Shown here piece after piece: positions 11,098-23,819 of a stretch of DNA of 64,000 nt. The notes below the pieces were generated by a model. It was not told the DNA's origin and did not search any database. It worked only from the letters and a program-made list of their open reading frames with translations. How positions within the stretch are numbered: position 1 is the stretch's first letter; each line of letters opens with the position of its first letter. Both the position numbers and the translations under genes were made by a program. Location of the stretch: contig CM049998.1 in assembly GCA_016630955.3 (NCBI GenBank), positions 558,001-622,000 on the forward strand, in the 5' to 3' direction. This DNA is from Didymella arachidicola. Taxonomy: Eukaryota > Ascomycota > Dothideomycetes > Pleosporales > Didymellaceae.

Positions 11098-11628
11098 TAC
11101 GAACCTCGATCGAGCGGCCGATCAGGTTTCGGATGTGGTTCTATGCGGCCAGTTGTTGATTGTTGACTGTCAAAGTTGATTATTGATTACCGCAAACACG
11201 CGCGCCGTCTCCCGCCTGTCGCGAGCGCGACTGCACGTGCTTTCACTTGGCGACCCCTCCTCCTACACCACGGAGCCCGGCCTTCATGTCAAGACAGTCG
11301 TGATCATTTCGCGAAGCAACAATACCAGCTGATATCAAAACTCTGTCACTCATGACGATGAAAGAGTGCCCAGTAGAGCTAGGTATGCAGTGCATAGAGT
11401 ACTTATGGCTAGGTCGCGGGCTTGTGAAGCGCTCGCATACCGCGAGACTACAGCTTCTCGACAGCTCGAACCGTTGCACCCACACATATATATTTTTGGT
11501 ATCAACCCTGATGAGTAGAAATCTTGAGCACCCTCACGATGGCACCATCGGATCCGCATCAGGGAGGCCATCTCGAAGACATGGCAGCGAAGGGAACCGC
11601 CATCCCTAAGGATGTCCATTGATGATTT
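11098..11628. other. Intergenic: MOZART1 promoter and MLH1 3' side
   Basis: About 530 bp between two minus-strand genes. No further feature is recognised; the small open frames on both strands have no motif. Confidence 0.4.
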
Positions 11629-13940
11629 CTAGCACCGCTCGAAGACCCTATAGAGCCCCTTTAGGTTCGCAACTTCCATTACCCCCTTCAGTAAGCCGTT
11701 TGTGGCCACTAGTCGTGCTTTGCAGGCTGGAAAGATGATATGCTCGACCGCCTTCCTCACCGTGCGACGTCTCAATGCAGTCTCTGGGTCTTCCTCCACA
11801 GCTTTGCCTTTCCCTTTGTCGTCTCGAACTGTCGAATCTGAGGGCGGTAGTGGTAGGCTTTCGGGTGTATAGAACGATGCGAGCTCACGCAGAACTGTCC
11901 TGAAGCACTCCTTCTCATCCTTCCAGTCGACATGAGGTCCGAGCCGCAGAAGGAACCCCGGCAGCTTTGCGAGAGAAGGCGTATAGCCCTTGATAAGTAT
12001 CGGTATGGAACATAGTTCGCCCTGTTGAGTGATCTCGATGGAGAAGTACTCGCTAAGCAGTGGTGCCTTACTGATTAGCAGCCCTCTGACGCTGGCAACA
12101 ACTTCATCCCAATCAACCTCATCCGCTGCATTGCCGGCATTATTCCTTTCTTGGTCGACTGCAACCTTGAGCAGATCTTGTAGAGTAAGTGGTGGGTTGA
12201 AGCGAATGTAGCCGTAATTTGCGAAATCTGTGAGTCCAACTTGGTAGAAATACTCGTTGCATAGCATCCCATAATCGACGAGAAATAGCTTTACGCCGCC
12301 CTGTATAGCAACGATCCGCCTTTGCTCATCCACAATGCCGACAAATGTGTGGGTCGATATTATGTCTGTAAGCTCGTTATGCATCGCGTCTCTCACTTCA
12401 CCGCGCAGTTCTTTTATCGAGGTAAGACGACAAGCCATCGGTTCCCTTTCAATATGCACATACTGGATGTCGTCATCTTCGCCGTCAGCAGCTACTTCCT
12501 CAATCGTTCGTTCAGGTCGTAGCATCGACGTGATTTTGCGCGCTGAAGCGTCTGTGCGAACAAGGTTATTTTCATTCGCTCTCTTGGCCACTGTCCACGT
12601 GGCTCGCGAGACACTGCGCTCGGAAGTATCCTTTTCTCTCGGCGTAGCTGGAGCTGTCTGCTTCACAGAAGTGACGATCGGTATATTTGGGGTTGTATTT
12701 GACAGCAGCGACTGCGTCATGAATGATCTGCTTGTATCGACCTTGCTTAGGCTGACGCGAACCTCATCGCATATTCTAGCGACAATCTCGTCTTCGTTCA
12801 GAAAGTGCACTTCGCGTTTCGTAGGATGCACGTTCACGTCAACTCGCTGCGGCTCAATCTCGAGGCTGAGGTACACGAACGGGTGCCCACCTTTCGGCAG
12901 GAAGGAAGAGTAGGTCTGCTCAACGCTCTTCTTGATCATTTGCGATTCGACAGATCGATGATTGATGAAGAGCAACAGGTTCGTACGCTTCGAGTTGTAG
13001 TTCGCATTGCTTACCCAGCCATCACACTTGAAACCCCAGCGCTGATCTTCAGCTGTAAGTCTGACAAGCTCGTTTGCGGCTGCGCTGCCGTGAATCTGTC
13101 GTATACGGTCTCTGATCTCAGCAGCAGCGGGAACAGAGACACTGCTTCCAGAGTTATCCCCGGCCTTCTTGCATGAGAATGCTACGCCAGCGCAATGGAT
13201 GGCATATCGACCAACCAGATCAAGAATTTTGGCATACTCTTCGCTGGCCGAGCGGAAAGCACGTCGTCTCGAAGGAATGTTGTAGAACAAGTCTTCAACC
13301 TGCACAGTATCAGTCACCTGGTTGGTAATGCAAGAGTATGTGACTGACAGTTATGACTGTGCCCTGTCGACCAGCTTTGGGTTTTGGTTCGGCACTCTGA
13401 CCCGGCTTGGGGCTTGCCAGCTTGCCATCGGCATAGTGGGCCTCCCATGCACAGCTTGACTCTTTGGTCCGTGTTGTGACTTTCAGGTGGGCAATGTGAC
13501 TGATACTTGCGAGCGCCTCTCCGCGAAAGCCATATGTGCCGATAGAGGTGAGGTCTTCGAAAGCCTTCAACTTAGAAGTCGTGAAACGCTCACACAAGAT
13601 CGGCAGATCTTCTTTCTGTCATCAAAGTGAGCTTGTATTCGCTAGACAATGTGGAAGGACTGACATCTATTCCGTGACCATTGTCAGATATTTGCAACAG
13701 CTTCAGGCCGCCATCCTTGACCAGAATCTCCAACGAAGTCGATCCTGCATCGACCGCATTTTCGATCAGTTCTTTCAGCGCATGCACTGGCGCAACGATG
13801 ATCTCTCCAGCGGCGATCTTGTTCACAACATCCTGCGCGAGTGCTTTGATACGGCGTGGTGCCGGCAACGGGAGTGTATCATCGCCCTTTCGCTTCGTAC
13901 CGCGAGGAGAGAGCTGTGTGACACCCATGTCATCTGCCAT
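11629..13940 (-). CDS. mlh1: DNA mismatch repair protein MLH1
   Basis: Three exons: 13665-13940, 13349-13615 and 11629-13299, giving 737 residues (human MLH1 has 756). The GHL ATPase motifs are intact: ELIENAVDAG at 58-66 with the catalytic Glu, DNGHGID at 86-92, and GFRGEALASI at 121-130. GTVITVEDLFYNIPSRRRAF crosses the second junction; the acceptor at 13300 is chosen over an upstream CAG because it gives the family ITVEDLFYN without an insertion. The C-terminal domain ends in the invariant FERC that completes the PMS1 endonuclease site. MLH1 pairs with PMS1, MLH2 or MLH3 in mismatch repair and meiotic crossing over. No frameshift or missing motif is seen. Confidence 0.97.
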
Positions 13941-14301
13941 CTCGAGAATACACTTCTGTCATTGAAAAGTGGTTGAGTTGGATTGGTGTTCGCGGTACGA
14001 CGCGTCGGTCAAGCAAATAGTCGGGAAAGAGCGATGGCGCGTGCTCACGTGTGCCCCACCTCTCTTGCCTCATCTCGACGCACCCTGGAAGGCACCACCA
14101 ACATTGCATTGATGAACTTGGAACTGTCTCATTCCTAACTTCTTCAGATAGTCGTCACGATACGTATGCGCAGTCGACCTGACATGCTCCACCTGTACCC
14201 TCCGCGCGCACCCGCAATCTTATTCATTTCACAAAAGCCGGCCATCAGGTCATTTGTGTCTTATTTCCTCTTGCTGTCTTCAAAATCTGTTCTGTGGTAG
14301 G
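13941..14301. other. Divergent promoter region, MLH1 / 2EXR-like gene
   Basis: About 360 bp between two outward-reading genes. A plausible acceptor (GTGGTAG) just before the downstream ATG hints at a 5' UTR intron for the plus-strand gene. Confidence 0.35.
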
Positions 14302-15399
14302 ATGCTAAGTCCCTCGTTCGCTCGTGCGACTGCAGCCTCAAGTTCTAGGGCAAGCCCTCAGTGTGGAGCACCCAAAAGCGTTGCGACGTCACCAGTGGCA
14401 CCGTCCAAGAAATCGACATCAGGAGCGTCGCTAGGGATTTCAACGTTGGAGAAGAGACTGAAACGCCCTTCGACTCTCACCAAACGTGCTCGCGAAAGCA
14501 TTACCTACAACGCAGACCTCTACTACATCAAGTCTGCAAATCAGTCTAAGCCTTGCCCATTGGGAGACCTACCATCCGAGATCCGCACTCAGATTTACTC
14601 TAACATATTTGGAGACCTCCAAAGACCAATTCTGATGAACTATGGCCGTACACGACATGCAACACCTGCTCTGTTGCGCATATGCCGCGCCATGCGCATC
14701 GAAGCAGCGTATACGTACTTCGCGGAGGCTTCTTTCACGTGGAACGTCAAAAATCTCAACTTCAGTATGGTTATGAGATGGCTTCAGAGCCTACAACCAT
14801 CTCATAGAGCCTTACTCTCGCGCAACCAGCACCTCACCATCGAGATATTTCCCGGTCTATCAAAATCATACACCTATCCACCCAAAGACTTCCTGCTTGA
14901 CGACACATTGAGAGATCATTGGAAAGCTTGCCAACCTTACGGAAATCTTTACTCCGTTAAAGGCATTACTCCTGGCCATCCCATTGCCCTTCAGGCTGAC
15001 TGGGACGATCTCGGACTCAGCACTTCAAGACAGAACATGCGTGTGTACTTCATATTATTCTGCAGGCTGGCTGCATGGGCAAGGCTACGTAGTCAGACTA
15101 GCTACTCGAATATTAGGTGGAGGTATGTCTTTGACATACCAACGGACAGAAACAGCGCGCGCCACCTATGTGGAACGCTCATCTACTATGCGGAAGGAAT
15201 CACGCCATTCCTTGGCCAGTTAAAGACGTTGTGGGCCCGGAATCAGGACGCTCGGATCAAAGTGTCCATCCTGGAGATATTCAATGCCTTTATCGATGCC
15301 ATCACAGAGATTACTGCCAAGAGCAACGATACCAGTTCTGCAAAGGTGGACTTGTGCCTGTCTCTGATGAAAGAGCGCATCGAGAAGTGGGGCAGATAG
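14302..15399 (+). CDS. 2EXR/F-box-like hypothetical protein
   Basis: A single exon of 365 residues from the ATG of MLSPSFAR. An in-frame ATG 16 codons upstream (14254) is possible, but those codons read like untranslated sequence. After a basic Ser-rich lead, the block PLGDLPSEIRTQIYSNIFGD matches the start of the 2EXR/F-box-like domains that are expanded in dothideomycetes, followed by a conserved-type RICRAMRIEAAYTYFAE. The rest is helical with no catalytic motif. Such proteins are often lineage-specific, and their partners are unknown. The coding call is good; the function is not known. Confidence 0.8.
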   Translation: MLSPSFARATAASSSRASPQCGAPKSVATSPVAPSKKSTSGASLGISTLEKRLKRPSTLTKRARESITYNADLYYIKSANQSKPCPLGDLPSEIRTQIYSNIFGDLQRPILMNYGRTRHATPALLRICRAMRIEAAYTYFAEASFTWNVKNLNFSMVMRWLQSLQPSHRALLSRNQHLTIEIFPGLSKSYTYPPKDFLLDDTLRDHWKACQPYGNLYSVKGITPGHPIALQADWDDLGLSTSRQNMRVYFILFCRLAAWARLRSQTSYSNIRWRYVFDIPTDRNSARHLCGTLIYYAEGITPFLGQLKTLWARNQDARIKVSILEIFNAFIDAITEITAKSNDTSSAKVDLCLSLMKERIEKWGR

Positions 15400-16066
15400 C
15401 TATCATTGCGGCATCGTGACATTAGATGTTCATGGCAATGTATTTGTTGTAGACAACAGAAAGTCTATCAATCTATTAGTAGTCAAGTGATGCTTTGGTA
15501 CGCAACGACTATGTCCCATTGCGAAGATCTGGGACTTCTCGAATTCTCTCTACGACACAAGAGACATCGATACTAGTGCAAGGATAAGAGATCTGGATAG
15601 ACATGACCGCAATTGACTAGGAAGGATCTCAATTTCAATTAAGTTGTGAGCTTGGAAGCATCCTATCTCAAGTCTGGTGTGAGTCGACGTCCATGCGGGT
15701 TATACTGTGCATTTGATGTGTGACATTACGGAAAGAGTGAGTAGGGTAAAAATGCAATCATGATAGATGTCCAGTTGTCCCTGCGGACTGAAAGTCATTT
15801 AGACCTTACCACAGTTTGATATGCAGATGCCGTAGCGAGGAGCCTATCGGCAGTGACAAGAGCAGTTTCACGCAAGGTCTCAGACAGTAACTGAATCAAC
15901 TAAAATAGGCAAGTGCCATTTGAGCGAGGTTCCATGGGTTTAGGTGCATACATCGCGCAGATTTATGCGCATGACAGATTTTCACTTTGTCATATTTCGT
16001 GGGCATTGCGATTACTCTATGAGGTATCATGATGCGTCTGGTCTACTAAGAGTTTTTGCTCAACAC
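15400..16066. other. Convergent intergenic region
   Basis: About 670 bp between two 3' ends. It is somewhat AT-richer than its neighbours. No gene or repeat is seen. Confidence 0.4.
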
Positions 16067-17478
16067 CTACCAGCCATTATCTCGCCGCCGCCCTACAAGT
16101 GCAGCTTCGTCATCGCTGTAGTCGTTCATATCCCTCTTCGGTGTATCCAATCCACCTTTGAGGCTCTCGCTCCCTTCAGTGACGCTCTCCAAGCTGCCTG
16201 TCCTGACTACTCTCCGCTCATCCACTGTGACGCCGTTCTTCCTGGAGTCGTGACCTCCTGTGATCTCTATATTTGAACCTCGCCTATCCCGTTCGAAAAA
16301 TGGGTTTGGCTCGCTACTAATGACAACTTGCTGGGTCTTCTTGATCTCGTTTCCAGTGGGCGCAAAGCTAACGATGCGGTCTTGCTCAGCGTAGTGTGTG
16401 ACATCTCCCTTGTAAGAAAAGACGCTGGTGAGCTCGTGGTTTGATTGATGCCGTGAATGCTTCGCAACTCCTGTACCACCTGACTTGGCTCCAGAGGTCG
16501 AGACACTGGCGGATCTGAAGTCGTCTGCGAGAGCGGCGTTTCCAGCCTTGCGGGATGCGGAGATAGCGATGCGCTTGATCAGGTTGGCCATAGTCATCTC
16601 GATGTTCAACTTGACCAGGTAGGCAAGGGGATGGAATTGGATGTAGCTATCGCGAGTCAGTAATGGCCTCTCCAAGGCTATGATGGGCCAGTGCTTACAC
16701 AAAAGAATTCGGTATGGACATGGCTGCGATGATCATGATATCCATGAGCAGGGACACGACTACGATTCGCTGGTTGAAGCGAACGAGTCGATTGTACTTA
16801 GTTAGTCCATTACTGATAAGGTTTGCCTTGACAGTCTTGAGGAAGTACCAGTTGAGTGAAGCGTCAACGATGAGGTACAGAAACTTCTCAACACGGTCCC
16901 AGTATTCGTTGATGACATGGTATTCGTGGCTGATTTGCAGACGCGCTGGGATCCAGATGTTGAAAACGCTGATATTGATCGCGGTGACAAAGGCGGCAGT
17001 GGCGATCATGATTTGTCTTGAACGCTTGCGATCAGGCACAATGACACGGATACGGTTGATGATGATCTGCAACAATAGTTGGACCTGGATACACCACCAA
17101 AAGAGGATCGTGAAATAGAAGGCGAAGCCTGGAAGCCATTAATGTACATCGTGACAGGTGGGCTTGCACCGGCTTACTCGGTCTGATGTACTTCAGAAGA
17201 TGTAAGAAGCACTCGAGTCCCATCACGAAGGAGATGACCAGTTCCAACCAAATCATCCAAACGTACACACTCCGTAACGGGGAGCGCGAGACCCTCGATT
17301 GTCCATAGGCAAGCCATATCCCAATAAACACATTAATGAGGGTCAATCCCCATACCGTCGATGCGATGATGATGTCTGCTGTAGTGATATGTTCGAGCTC
17401 GTAGGTGGGTGAGATCAAAGGACCCCAGGGCTGAAAGGAGGGATCAACGCGGAACTCATCGTTCATGATTTCCGTCAC
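16067..17478 (-). CDS. Multi-pass integral membrane protein, about seven TM segments
   Basis: Three exons: 17178-17478, 16699-17128 and 16067-16646, giving 436 residues. Hydrophobic segments in order include IIIASTVWGLTLINVFIGIW, VWMIWLELVISFVMGLECF, FAFYFTILFWWCIQVQLLL, ATAAFVTAINISVFNIWIP, FLYLIVDASLNWYFL and VVVSLLMDIMIIAAMSI. A Ser/Thr-rich cytosolic tail of about 170 residues follows. This looks like a fungal receptor-like 7TM protein of an uncharacterised family. It lacks the hallmark blocks of the PTH11/rhodopsin-type genes at 20.3 and 25.2 kb. Both introns keep phase with GT-AG ends. A start 12 nt downstream (MNDEFRVD) is equally possible. Confidence 0.85.
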
Positions 17479-20292
17479 CGATATGGACTCGATGCGTATG
17501 CGCGTGTAATGTTAACGGCCAAAATAAATTTTGTACCGACAGATTGTTGGAGGACGACAGCTGGTAATACCCATTCTTTTGCATGTCTAGAGAACCAGGA
17601 AATAGAAACCTAACTGACGCTTCAGGAGAAGCCGCTCAATCTGACAAGTAACTCGAGTCAAGTTAAGGTTCGTCGAATTGCTACGGTCGGCCCTGCAAGT
17701 ACGAGGGAGCAATATGATTTGCTGCTTAGCGTACATCAGATTGGGCTCCGCGACCACGCACAGCCGCGCCCCATCGATTAACATGCTCTTCCTGGAACGC
17801 ATGGGAGACTACCATCTACCATGGTTAGAGGATCGTACTGGCATCCATATGAAACGGGAGGGATCCTAGTGGGACGTCGCTCCCCGCTCGCCTTGCCACG
17901 CGCACGCTGCATACAACACCCACTCGACGCCACTTGATCTGCCAAATGCACCGTCTTCCAGGCTCTTGGTTTGTGACGATGCCTCGCGCGCCTGCCAATA
18001 GATCCGCAACAATCGGAGGCTTGTCTCGTAAAGTTCGTGGTCGATTTGAGAGCACATGTCACACAAACTTCAAAGGTCCTTCAGAATAAAGCGATACATG
18101 CGAAACGATACGAATTGCACTAGACACTGCCGGAGAGCTGTAAGAGCCGCAGAGCCGCAGTCTGGAAAATCTTCCCGATCATGGACCCTTTCCTCAACAT
18201 TCGAGAAGACGCGGCATATTACTCATAGTTCATTGTTCTCCGCGTAGCTTGAAAGTGTGGCGAGTTCTCCGCACGACATGATTTGCTGAGATTTGTTCAA
18301 ATTGACGTCTCTGCCCCAGTTGACAGCAACCCTGATTCTATCGGAATGAGGCGGCCCGAAAGGCATATAACCCTCCCGCAGCATGGAGCCTATTGGTTTT
18401 TGTAGCAGTGCAGCGTTCGCGGCTGCCCGATGGACGTCGATCAACTTGACCGCCAAAGCTCATACGCGAACATCAGTTCGAGTCTGATCGTGCTGACGCC
18501 GTAGGCCCGTAATGGCACTGCAAAAACAGCCAGGGATCCCATCAACGAACGTTGCAGCAACCCCATACTTCTTAGATGCCTGGCGCGAGCGGCGAGAGCG
18601 CCACCAGTACCGCGTATGGTACCTGAGCCCCACTAGTATCAAGAGCGCAACGATCAATTCTTGACGTACTGTCCGCTGCATAGCTCATCACGGGTGGGCT
18701 TCGGGCTGAGCGACTGGGCACGTACCAAGTTGGCGCACAGGGAAAGACGTTGTCGTTGAAACTTCATCGTGACGAGGAAACGTCGAGATTATGGACATTG
18801 CGGGCTGCCGAGGTTGAACGCCAACCGCTACTTGAATCATCAATCTCGTCGCCCATCCAGCTCACTGAGGGATTTCTGACTCTGAAATACGGCGAGATCA
18901 GTGAAGGCCGCGATGCTTGCGCAAATCTGGAGGTCGTTCCTGCACCTGGGCGCCGGCAAGGAAGCCAGCGGGCGGTCTGTGAGACCGATCTACCAGATCC
19001 GAATTTGCAAACAGCACCTGGGCGCCGGAAGCTGAAGTCGCGCGAAAAGGAGAGCACGATTTGGGAAATTGGGTTGCAGCCGCGACGCGAACCTATGCTA
19101 AGGATAGAGTGAGTCAAGTCAGGTTTTGATCGCGTGTGAGATCGATGTAAGAGAAGGAGCGACGGGACCCCTGCCGGACGATCTTTTTTCTCCACAAAAT
19201 AGCGGACAACAGCCTCACGAAAGCGATTCAGGTAAGATGCCATGTCTCATGAATAAACTCCCTAGGCTGCGCCTTTGGCTTGGCTCGAGATGAAGCGTTG
19301 CATGCCATCTGTGGCTCGGTAATATCCATATTGTGTCGGGCTTGCCGGTTCACATAAATGTAATCGCGAAGTAATGCAAAGCGGCTGGTCAACACTCCCA
19401 AGGACACATTCGTGGATGAGGACTTTGCTGAGACGACAACGTTGAACTTCAATTTGGGCTCCAGAACCTAATACTCTCCATCCCACTCGAAACCCGTGGG
19501 AAATCTCCGCGATCTCAGACTACGCACATCGTTCCCGACCAAGCCCCAACGAACGCGAGACTGAGGCACAAGCTTCAAATGACAGACTGGGGACAAACAT
19601 TGTACGATCCGCGCCAATAATCTGAGGGTTTTCTCAAGCTACCATTAAGTCCAAGTGGCGTCAACCTTCAACCAAAAGAAAGCGGTGTGAGGTCAGCCGC
19701 GCCCTCCATGCCGCCGACGGCTTCCTCAACGCCTCAAGACAGGCTCTCTAGATTTGCTAGATCTTAGTCCAGATCTTAGAACGGTTCAGATCAATTTCGA
19801 ATGTCGTGTTTACGGTAACAATCTCGGTCGGCTCCACAACAGAGCTTGCGCAAGGCATCATGATCCCAGGCCACTCAACGAACAATGTCGAGACACGGCA
19901 CATCATTGCTGCTATCCTCTAATGTGGCTCCGAAATTCACGACGTTTCCCGCCAGCTCTTCGGATGCGCTAACGTTGGAGGGCAGTTGCCTGGCTTTGCA
20001 AGGTACTCTGCCTGCCTACTCTTCACTCTGTTCTAACTTCTCTATAGCACGCCCCTCGTTTTTGTGCGGTGAACTCTCCTACTCGCAGGTCTACTTTAGA
20101 CCGGCATAAGAGCGATTCGCTGCGGGTGTCGCGAAATCAAACAATGGGATGAACGGCACAACAGTACTAGCATCATCGAAATACAGGTGAAGATACCTGG
20201 TGGACAGCAAGTTCGTCTGCATAACGTAGTTGAATACAATCCTGGTCACCACTCCCCTTTCCTGATTCCCACATCTTGAACCCCCGCTCATG
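17479..20292. other. 2.8 kb gene-poor interval
   Basis: No gene can be supported. Two adjacent minus-strand frames (18460-18681 and 18223-18456) could be degraded coding sequence, but neither matches a family firmly. The stretch ACCTGGGCGCCGG occurs twice 71 bp apart (18953 and 19018). No tRNA or transposon end is recognised. Confidence 0.4.
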
Positions 20293-21254
20293 TTACCCTC
20301 CCCCAACCACATGACTTTCAATCCGCTGCCCGCCTCTCCTCCCTCTCCATACCCTGCCAAACGCCCTACAACTCGGTGCACATACCGCAAGTATGCTACT
20401 AACAATCTCCACCAGTGCCCAAACATCAATCGTATGGGTGATGCTCGCCTTCGGCACGTTTCTCACCAGCAAAAGACACACGAACCTCACCAGCGCCGCA
20501 ACGATACTAACACTGCCCATCACAAACACGAACACCAACCCCGCGCGGTCACCGTTGTCGAACTGCTTCGCCTGGGACCACAGCGCACGCACTGGGATGC
20601 TCAAGACAACGACATCAGTTGCTACGTTCGCGATAGTAGAAATCGCAACGCTGTCGATGCTGTGCACGGCCGAGCAGAGATGTCTCCCGGGCGGCGGTGT
20701 CCAATTAGCAGAAACGGGGGAGCACCAAAATGCGATAAGACCCATGTGCAGAGCGAACGTGAAGAAAGTGAACACGCACGCCGACAAGAGCGCAATGCGT
20801 GTTCTTCGTCCTTGCAAGCTGAAGATGGAATAGTAGAATGCCAGAAATGCGGCCTTGGAGCTCCAGAGACTGATGTAGATGAAGAACAAGCTGACCCAGG
20901 ATGTGTAGAGGAGATGCGCAGAGAGGTGGGGTGGCACGCCATAGTAGAGCGTTTGAAGTTCAGCGGATGAATAGCGCATGCGGAGATGGTTCTTCCAGGT
21001 GTTTATGCAGATCAGGACGCATCCTGAGAGCCAGGCGAGGAGAATGAATGTGTCAGAGAGGTTTGTGGCGAGGCAAGAAAGTGTGCGCGAGCGCAGGCGT
21101 AGGGCGATGCGCATGAGGATTGGGAGGAGCGCGACGGTCATTAGCGCCCAGTCTAAGGCTATGAAAGCTGCTATTGAGATGTCAGTGGTGAGTCTAAAGA
21201 GTGTAGGAAAGTTCCAAATTTACGCAGTGGGAGATGAACGTCGCTATAAACCAT
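20293..21254 (-). CDS. Rhodopsin-domain (PTH11/SAT20-like) fungal membrane protein
   Basis: Two exons: 21224-21254 and 20293-21170, giving 302 residues. The first exon encodes only MVYSDVHLPL; the junction restores PAFIALDWALMTVALLPI. The body has the fungal rhodopsin-domain pattern: a long extracellular loop with CSPVSANWTPPPGRHLCS, then a TM helix with NVATDVVVLSIPVRALW, then FVFVMGSVSIVAALVRFVCL and a final helix ending VCAPSCRAF. About seven TM helices are countable. Proteins of this family are predicted orphan G-protein-coupled receptors or membrane parts of metabolite clusters; function here is unknown. It is shorter than typical PTH11 because the N-terminal CFEM domain is absent. Confidence 0.85.
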
Positions 21255-21855
21255 TGTGCGGCGAGTTGGGCTCTACCTGTCTGTTGTTGACCTGCTGATT
21301 GTCGCACATCGCATGACTATGATCTTTTTGGCCTTATATATGGCTGCTCAAAGCAGCATGACTATGTCTGTCCGTCTGCTCGCATTGCGAATAGGTTTAT
21401 AGCCCCATGCTGTTGCTGACTACTTACAAGATTGGTGTTGTCTGACCACGTTTGCATATTTGCAATCCTCCTGCTGCAGCTGTAGAGCTGATCCAGTCAA
21501 GGTGCTGCTATGTTAGTTCGAATTGCTTATGAAGCTGGGGGCGGTGCTTCATTTGTACGAACGTGGTGCATGGCGACAAGGGTCGGCAGCTCCCTAGGCG
21601 ATATTGGACAGAGCTGACGACCGATCCGTTGCTGACATACACTCCGTGTATGCTCTGCAGATATGACCAGAGCGCCCTTCCAGTAAAGGTGCTGTCTGTA
21701 TTAGCATAAGAAAGCGAATGGAATACATTGAGAAGATGAGAGTGAGGGCGACGGAGAGTGCTGCCTATGGAGGACGATGGTTGTCTCATGGATTATACAC
21801 AATGTATGTACAAGACTGGTACACTTTATGTCGCTACTTTCAGTACCTAGCCATT
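21255..21855. other. Intergenic: 7TM promoter and She9 3' side
   Basis: About 600 bp between two minus-strand genes. The upstream sequence is AT-moderate and shows no coding signal or repeat. Confidence 0.4.
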
Positions 21856-23819
21856 TCAGTTGAGCCTCAGCAAGATGGCAATAGATGCAGCTGCGATCAC
21901 TGCCCCGGCAGCAGCGCCCTGCAAGATAGCAGTGGTGAAGTCGACTCTACGCATCGAGATGGGCCGATCGCTCACAATATCCTCGGCAACAATGGCAGCT
22001 TTGCTCCGCCACAGCCCGAGCTTAGCCTCGATCTTCTCGCTCGTAGACATCGATTCCCAAGTTTCCTTCTGAATGTCGATGGTCTCTTGTGGCGAGGCCT
22101 TTGCGCCCTCAGGCATCAGAGGTGTGGCGCCAGGCACTGCCGGGTCTATCGTAGGCTCAACGACTTCATCGATGACGTTTCCGATCTCGTTGCTATGCTC
22201 ATCTGAGATTCGCAACGGGTCTAGCGTTCCAGCGGTCGGTGACTCGTCGACGCTAGGCTCGGAGGCGATGGATGATGCAGGTGGTGCAGGAGCGGGCGCT
22301 GGCTTCACGTCCTCTCTTGTCACTTTTTCTGGCTCCGTGACCTGCTGCGCTGAAGCGGCTGGCGCAGCGGGTGTAGAGATCGATGGCTCGGTGACAGGGT
22401 TGGCCGCCACATAGGGCGCTGCAAGAGCAGGGGCGACTGATGCTCCAGATGCGGCCTGCTGTGCTTCCAGCGCGCTCTTAATTTCTCTGACCATCCGTTT
22501 CCTGCGCCATGGCTCAAGAATGAGCAGACTGAGCAGCAAGAGGAAGATGTTGACACCCATCAAGCCGAAGGTGACCCAAGTGCTGTTTCTTCGAATTGTG
22601 TCGCTCCAGATTTGCTCTTCGTGGTACTGTGCGCGCTCTCTCTTCTCGAGGTAGCTTCGAGCCTCTTCGAGCGCAGTCTCAGCAGCATCTACGGCATCCT
22701 TGGCTTCCCTTACGGCCTTGTCATTGAGGTGTTCGGAGCGTATGAGGGACATGTAGCGTTCGAGATCACTGGACGACCAGGAGTGCTTGCGTTCAAGGAG
22801 GGCGACGACTTCTTTTTGCGAGGCGGCTTGCTGCTCGAGAGCAGCATCGAGGGCTTCCTTAGTGGAGTCGATCGCAAGACGCCGGGCTTTGACGAGCTTC
22901 TCTGTTTATTGTTAGAGATACAGCTGATAGGACTCGATGCATGCATACCTTGTTCCTGGATCTCCCTCCTCAAGGCTTCGACGCCTGAGTAGTCTGTTCC
23001 GGTGTAGGTGTTGACCTTTTGTGTGACCACGGCGATCTTGGGGAGCAGCTCGTCCATAAAGGCCGTAAAGCGCTTCTCGAAGTTTGATCGCTGGCGTTCT
23101 TGATGGGAAGGTAATTGCTCGTCAGGTACGCGTTTGACGTTGTCCACGACATCCTGCTTGTCTTGACTGGCCGCGGTCTCTAGGATAGCCCGTTGGGGTT
23201 CGACCGTTGAAGGCTGCTCCGGTGCAGGCTCTGGTGTTGGCACTGTCGGTTGGACGGGCGCAGATGCAGATTGACTGGTCTGCTGTGCCTTCATCAGAGC
23301 CTCTTGCTCCTGCCTCTTCCGTGCAGCTTCCTCCTGTTGCTTCTTCTGCAGGGCTTCCGCTTCTCTCTTCTTCCGCAGAGCCTCCTCCTCTCTCTTTCGT
23401 CGGGCTTCTTCTTCTTGCTGCTTCTTGCGCAGTGCCTCCTCCTCTCTCTTCCTTTGTTGTTCTTCCCACTCTCGCCGCAATCGCTCTTGACGAGCTATGA
23501 GCTCCTCGGGCGTTCGGTCGACAGAAGAGGCCGGTTTCGATCTTGGCTTGGTTGCAGGCGGTAGCATGGCAATTGGGTCAGAGGCCCCCGGTAGCTTCTT
23601 GTCCTCCAACCACCTCGTCGAGCTCGAGAATTGGCGCTGCAGCCATCTTCCCGGCTCATTGCTGGGCTTCCTGGTGGCCGTTGACGCCTGCCGGTACTGA
23701 CAGGTAACGCATACTGACGGTGATAGTGCGACGAAACGTCCAATGGGTCGAGTCGAGGGTGTTACAGTCGCTGCGCTGACTTTGGAGAAGCGTGAGGCAT
23801 GCTGGAGCAACGGCCGCAT
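21856..23819 (-). CDS. she9: She9/Mdm33, mitochondrial inner membrane protein
   Basis: Two exons: 22949-23819 and 21856-22901, giving 638 residues. The N-terminus is basic and hydroxylated, as in a mitochondrial presequence, and is followed by a very long Glu/Arg/Lys coiled coil (EEEALRKKREAEALQKKQQE and relatives). The She9 core then reads FMDELLPKIAVVTQKVNTYT, YSGVEALRREIQEQEKLV and WSSSDLERYMSLIRSEHLND. TM helices lie near 398-419 (FGLMGVNIFLLLLSLLIL) and at the C-terminus (AAAGAVIAAASIAILLRL). Yeast She9 acts in inner membrane fission and organisation. The repeated coiled coil ahead of the core is longer than in yeast (456 residues in total). Divergent from the HAD phosphatase gene across 266 bp. 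Confidence 0.93.

Noticed and set aside
13316..13348. Earlier CAG acceptor for MLH1 exon 3
   Set aside because: It would add residues before VEDLFYN and make the intron very short; the acceptor at 13300 gives the family sequence exactly.
18223..18681. Two adjoining minus frames that could be an N-terminal membrane anchor of a P450
   Set aside because: No heme-binding or ExxR motif within reach, and the supposed joint needs a stop to be skipped.
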